Source: Acanthaster planci
Lineage: Eukaryota > Echinodermata > Asteroidea > Valvatida > Acanthasteridae
Length of the DNA: 23,089 nucleotides
Reading direction: 5' to 3'
Assembly (NCBI RefSeq): GCF_001949145.1
Contig: NW_019091570.1
Location: 182,103-205,191 of the forward strand
The notes below the pieces were generated by a model. That model searched no databases. It had not been told where the DNA came from and saw only the letters and a program-made list of their open reading frames with translations. Below are positions 17,871-23,089 of the stretch, in pieces. Position numbers and translations under genes: made by a program. How positions within the stretch are numbered: the first letter of the stretch is position 1; the number at the start of each line of letters is the position of its first letter.

Positions 17871-18950
17871 CATTAGGAGTGGGCGGAGTCACATCAAAAC
17901 AACATGACTGTCAAGAGGAACGATCTGAAGAGTGCAAGGAAAAGGCCAGGTAATTCCATACTAGCGGGTAGAGATGTGAAGTAAGCCCGTAGGCAAGTGG
18001 TACACTGACACGGACAATCAAACAATGCCGTGACCACTCGTGGAACCCTGCAGAATGGCGTTGCTGGACTGGACGGCAAGCCAAATCGGGTAGGTGCGTG
18101 AATGAGCCAAAGACGCTTGAAGAAGGCCCATGGGCGTGCAGCTGATTGACCAGATGTGGGGACAGGCCGAAAGACTGCTGTGAGTAGCGAAGTAACTCGC
18201 AATGCGGGTATCGCACAGTCGTACCCCGAACCGACTAAAAGGAAGGGAACAGTAAAAAAACGCACTGTCCTTTTCCTAGGTTAGCAAGGACCGAAAATGC
18301 CGCACAACTGTCCTTACCCACAAAGCGATCCCAGCCCCCAAAACAGGCAAATTACAGTACTCGGAGTGGGGTTAGACACACAACTCTTAACAATTTCCCT
18401 CTGTAGAGCTTAATCTAATGCACAAAAAAAGAGAAGGAAGCACAGCCAAAGAAAAACTGCCGAAATTTCCAGCAAAAAAACCCAGTTGAGATAAAAACAA
18501 AGACACCCAGAATAACGAGACAACTATTCTCAAGATATTCTGTGTTTTCCTTTTTTTAAAGGATTAATTAACAAAATTAACAAAATGCCGCAACTGTAGG
18601 TGAAGCCAATCAAGGTATATACAAACAAGAAATAACAAGCAGAAAAAATTACACAAACGAATACAAATTTATTCTGACTCAAGAAATATATACAAGAACA
18701 AAAGGAGATTAACAGAAAACTAAGTCAAACAAAAAAACAGCCAGCCACCTTGCGCAAGGGTGAAAGGAACGGCTGAAATAAAAATTAATGCATGGGAGAA
18801 AGGAACCATCTTACCGTTCACAAGAACGAGAATAGACAGACAAACAAGGTGATCGAGAAATAAATGACACCGAAACTGCTGGTAGCAAAAGGAAAAACTC
18901 TCAAATATTTCAGAGCCGGACTAACACACGCCGATAGTTAAAGCACTGAG
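17871..18950 (-). other. 5' untranslated leader of the DIRS-like element
   Basis: Lies between the right terminal repeat and the gag frame. Some frames are open on the minus strand (17894-18265) but carry no recognised motif. The part 18400-18800 is A-rich on the plus strand. Treated as leader or lost coding sequence. Confidence 0.4.
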
Positions 18951-18987
18951 AAAAAGAGGAAGAACAAAGCGGCCGCCTTGGCGGGAG
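18951..18987 (-). repeat. right inverted terminal repeat of the DIRS-like element
   Basis: Ends GCGGCCGCCTTGGCGGGAG, complementary to the left repeat; it is the 5' end of the minus-strand element. Confidence 0.75.
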
Positions 18988-18988
18988 N

Positions 18989-20055
18989 TGCTAATAAAAT
19001 TACAAACCCCGCATGTCACACACAGCGTTCATATCACAAGGTCAGTTGAAGGTCCCTTGAAAACAACCAACATTTTTAATGTGATATATGTAATTGAAGA
19101 ATAAAATCTAAACCTATTGTGTTTTACTGACACGTTTGTTGGATGACTAATACGGAAATATTTATGTCCACCACTTTTTAAGCAAAGTAGTGATTACGAG
19201 TAAGATAAAACAACCACATTGGTATTCTACCTTTCAGTAAGAATAAAATCTCTGTCTTTTCGGAAAGACGTTAAACACCAGGCACATTTTGAAGATCACC
19301 TAAACGTATATATGTATGTAGACTTCTACATACTTTCCTCTTGCCCTCAAATGCTGTTTGAATAGTAACATTGCCATTATGATTTCCACAATTTTACGAG
19401 GAGTATAGTACAGAGTATATGAGTAAGATGATTTTTTCAATGAATTAATAGTTGTCTAGTAGTCTCTACAAGGCACTTACATGTTCATGTAAAAAAACAG
19501 GTAAGTTGCAGAAAACTTGCTGCTGTTTTTTAGGAAAGCAGTTGTTATGAAGATGTATGGTTTTTAATTTGTATTTTAATGATTGTGGCCAGGGAGAGCA
19601 AAGGCTTGAGGACATAGGGGACACAATCGCAAATGGCAGGAGTAAAGATCCATTTGTCTAATGTACTGCTACTCAGGGATGCGTAGTAGGTAATACTTAT
19701 CTGAAGAGAAGCCACAACAAGCAGCGCCACATTTGCATGAGTGTTCAACTTGACGCATTCATGCATTTGGCAAAGCATGACATTCTATTAGTCAGAAATG
19801 TTAATGTGAGTGTTCCACTTGTCCACAAATGTTGGGCCACTGTGGTAATGGCATTCAATCCCAGTTGCAAACCTGCATACAAGTGACATCATTAGTGACA
19901 CTTTTGTATGTCATATGACACCTCTTGAAGGCGCACCTTTCACCGTCCAATATCTCAGGCATAACGTCCGATTGGATTGAAAGCCAAGAATGTAGAAAGA
20001 CAAAGATTGTCAACGATGAAAAAAAGTTTTAGGCAAAGACAATGTACAGGTAAAA
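18989..20055. other. AT-rich stretch, no gene seen
   Basis: Right flank of the DIRS-like element. No coding frame with recognisable motifs, terminal repeat or RNA gene. Confidence 0.4.
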
Positions 20056-20377
20056 AGTGTAGTTTCTTCGATTGGTTTTGGTTAACAAATGTACCAAGTT
20101 GGTTCTTAATAATTTTGCAAATTGAAATTTATGAGGTAAAAAGCATGACACATTTTCCTGAGGCCAGGGTCAGATTATTAGGTCAACTGGATGGTGCCAT
20201 TGCAAGATTCTCAAAGAGTGTAGTTTCTTCGATTGGTTTTGGTTAACAAATGTACCAAGTTGGTTCTTAATAATTTTGCAAATTGAAATTTATGAGGTAA
20301 AAAGCATGACACATTTTCCTGAGGCCAGGGTCAGATTATTAGGTCAACTGGATGGTGCCATTGCAAGATTCTCAAAG
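20056..20377 (+). repeat. perfect 161-bp tandem duplication
   Basis: 20056-20216 and 20217-20377 are identical along all 161 bases as read by eye. Both start AGTGTAGTTTCTTCG and end GATTCTCAAAG. Flanking sequence differs at both sides. The unit is not a multiple of three and shows no coding signal. Confidence 0.95.
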
Positions 20378-23089
20378 AACAGGCCGCTGCAGATCATGCT
20401 TTCATTTCATGCTTTTATTTCATTTACTAGTAGTCCTCTAATTTGAAATGTGAAACTAATTTTAAAAATTAACCTACTGAAAACAACAAATCTCTGCAAC
20501 TCGTGTACTTTTTAATGTGGAAGCAAATGCTTGCTTTTGAGAAAGATGACGTCACTATGAAAAGCAAAGAAAAGGGCAATATGAAAACCACAAGGAAACA
20601 ACTGTAAATGAAATGCACATTCGAGGGATACAAGTGACCCAAATGGCTTATAATGACACCTCTGAAATAACTATAATAAAACAACCATAATTACAGATAG
20701 CTCAACACTTGATTACATACATACATTCTGTGACAGAGCCCCCGCATATAAAGGTGATTTCACACCCCATACTTCACCCCATGCTTTGCCACTGGAATAT
20801 GCTCATACATGTATCATGTTGGAGTCAAACAATACAGTGGACATAAAATTGTACACTAAAATTAGATAATATGGTCCGAGTGGTTTGACTTAATATGACT
20901 GAGTGAGAAACGATTAGCCAATTAACCATGGTGGACACAGTGGATGGCACAATTGGAAGTCGATATGAGTAAACAATGATTTTCCCGAAACCAAAGAGTA
21001 TCCTAATATTGTGTCAGTCGTACCTCAATCAGGCTAATCTTGAAATCAAAACCTCTCCAAGACCATTGCAAGACCACACAGGACAAGACTTATGACGTAT
21101 TTTATTCAAACTTAACAAAGTCTTAAGTTTAGATTTCGTTTGTCCATATACTATCGGTACTTCAGTCAGCCGAATGAACTTGCCACCTTTTTAAAATTCC
21201 TGTACGATGGTACATGGAGCACGATGATTGAGTTCGAATGATTGACAGCACATGTATAGCTTTTTAGAGACTTTCAGACATTAACTGTATCAACAATGTC
21301 AGAAGTAATTAAAGTACTGTCTTTTGGTGCTCAAACCGAACATCTATAGAAGCAAGAATATTTTGGGATCCATGCCAAAAACCTCACTGCAGGGGCTGTC
21401 AGGCTTTGCGTGTTTCATTTATTATTACAAAGTTATAGCCAAAACAGAATATGGTTCAGTGGGTCCGAGATAACTTGGGGTGGGTCCAAGTTGACCGGAC
21501 CTCTAACTGGTCACTTCACTGCCCGATGAAGCATTGTTTATTAGACAAATTCTCTGCGTTGCATCATTGAATAGGAAACACAAACTAGAAGGTGAATTTC
21601 AAACCACCAGTATTACGCAAAGCCATGGAAAAATGCATTTTTGAGGGCCACAATTGGTCTGCCTACTGACCTCACTTGTGTACTGTACAAGCACTCAAGA
21701 GCGTCCTGTAGCCCATGGATTTTTGCGAGACAAATTGCTTGAGCTGCGCTTCGAGGGTTAAATATGTAATATCATTTTTCTTGATTTTTCTCAAAGCAGT
21801 GATCTAAAAAAATGAGACGAGTTCGTGGAATGATACACAAAGTAACCACAAACCCCCAAATCGGCTAATGTTGACAAATTGCAGTACATGCATACATACT
21901 GCCTTTAATTTAAGATATGCAAGATCATTAGAAGTGCTGTTGCCACTTTTCCTTATCTTATCCAGTTCCAGATCGAGTCAGAAATCCTCCAGGCATTAAT
22001 AAAATCAAGCAAGAAATCCATTTTCAGGTCACAGCCATCCTGTTTAAGCAGATATTCCGCTAAAGCACCACGTAACTGAATGTTTGTATTTTAAAAAATT
22101 GGAGAAATTGCTTAAACACTTTTGAAAATTTAGACTTGACGCGAACGCAATGACGTACATTAGGCACAGATTAATCGCAAATGGACCAATTTCCCGGAAA
22201 TCACATCAAATCGATTGCGTGCGTGTTTACAATGTATTTAAATTAACACCGATAATGAACTAAGCAAAGCTATATGTGCCGTCTTTTGCGAATGTTGCGA
22301 ACTGGAGACTCAAAAGGTCATTTCATGATTCGTCAGACATTCACTTTGTTTTGTCGAGAACCAGTTTAACTGTACAGTATTACAACATTCCTGTTACACT
22401 TTTTCTAAAAAAATGTGCATGTTTACCAGTAGCTTTACCGACCGCCAAAAAAAAAAAAAGGCCTCCAAAAATTAACCCTATCGACTAAATGTTTCCTTCC
22501 CCAAAAATCTTGCCTTCGATTTGATTCTAAGAGTTAGAAGAAAGTGTTCAGGAGATGCCTTAGATTGTGCAGACAATTCGACCGTTTGCCAGCTCTACTT
22601 CGGACAACTCAACCGTTGAGACCACTCTGTTGTTAGTCAAGTCGTCCGTCAGGACAACTCACCTTTGACAGAGATAAATCGACTAGTGAAATCTCTACAC
22701 ATAATACGGTTATTTTCTGGATTAGTTTCCAAAAAGTAACCATGCGAGCAGCAAATTCATTTTCAGCCAGAACCATTGTTAAAAGCTGATTTTCTAATGA
22801 AAAATTTCTCAAATTTGTTTATAAATAAGAACTCCAATAAATTTAAAGCGTGGATCTTGTGTACATTATGACTCAAATTTTTCAGCTACACATCGCGAGC
22901 CATCAGCGATACTACCTTACACCGAACAGTTGACGAACCCATTACGTCACACACATTCTGCAATGCCCGTATAGTAAATAGAGGGATCACAATACAACGT
23001 TTTTAGCGTCGATCTGCGCACTTGAAAACGTTTGAAAACGAGGCTGTACGTGTCAGCTTCAATTCTTAATACGACCAGACGATTGAAAA
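20378..23089. other. non-coding sequence to the window end
   Basis: About 2.7 kb of AT-rich sequence without a supported gene. An A-run of 13 lies near 22447-22459. Short imperfect copies of GGACAACTCAAC occur near 22569, 22610 and 22653. A short direct repeat CTTGAAAACGTTTGAAAACG lies near the end. Nothing here could be tied to a known element. Confidence 0.4.

Larger units (their letters stand above)
14875..18987 (-). mobile_element. DIRS-like YR retrotransposon, internally deleted, 4113 bp
   Basis: Bounded by inverted terminal repeats of about 37 bp with 5 mismatches (14875-14911 and 18951-18987); both ends contain GCGGCCGC. Inside, on the minus strand, are a DIRS-type gag and the N-terminal two thirds of a reverse transcriptase. 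RNase H, methyltransferase and tyrosine recombinase regions are missing, so the element has lost internal sequence after the RT. Inverted terminal repeats together with a YLDxW-type RT are characteristic of DIRS-group elements. An ambiguous base (n) sits at 18988, immediately outside the right end. Target-site duplications are not expected for YR elements and none was seen. Confidence 0.7.

Noticed and set aside
19977-20246. 89-codon plus-strand frame overlapping the tandem duplication
   Set aside because: The 161-bp unit breaks the frame, composition is not coding-like and no motif is seen.
22940-22960. Possible promoter with an ATTACGTCAC half-site near the right edge
   Set aside because: No TATA box, start site or gene is visible before the window ends.

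Overview
This window looks like nuclear DNA from an animal, most likely a marine invertebrate. It is AT-rich intergenic sequence with no intact host gene, no operon structure, no rRNA and no functional tRNA. It holds the decayed remains of several kinds of mobile element found together in invertebrate genomes: tyrosine-recombinase (YR) retrotransposons, a Polinton/Maverick-type element, a Ty3/gypsy-type LTR retrotransposon, a tRNA-derived SINE and short inverted-repeat elements. The species cannot be told from the sequence. Every protein family was assigned by reading motifs by eye; no database search was run.

Layout. (1) 1-1405, plus strand: 3' part of a Ngaro-like YR retrotransposon, with the C-terminal catalytic domain of a tyrosine recombinase followed by an SGNH-hydrolase-like frame. 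Both seem to have lost their nucleophile. (2) 2212-2952, minus strand: integrase pseudogene of Polinton/Maverick type. A direct repeat of about 100 bp (86% identical) lies at its 3' end and again 1018 bp away. (3) 3803-4100: small foldback/MITE-like element. (4) About 4187-4450: tRNA-derived SINE. (5) 4550-5694, minus strand: Ty3/gypsy-type gag pseudogene with a zinc knuckle. (6) 7128-9954, minus strand: a continuous run of five broken, co-oriented reading frames (A to E below), read as the structural/accessory block of the same or a related Polinton. (7) 10740-11250: diverged tandem repeats. (8) 11512-11540: a sharp hairpin. (9) 11624-12187: candidate solo LTR with TGTA...TACA ends and a 4-bp target duplication. 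(10) 12940-13166: AT-rich minisatellite. (11) 13205-14460, plus strand: pseudogene of an animal DDE integrase-core protein with a possible small intron. (12) 14875-18987, minus strand: internally deleted DIRS-like retrotransposon with gag, a truncated reverse transcriptase and inverted terminal repeats of about 37 bp. (13) 20056-20377: a perfect 161-bp tandem duplication. The last 2.7 kb shows no recognisable gene.

No genes here work together in the living cell as far as can be seen. Every coding element carries stops, frameshifts or lost catalytic residues. The value of the window is as a record of nested and adjacent insertions. The least understood part is the A-E block at 7.1-10.0 kb.
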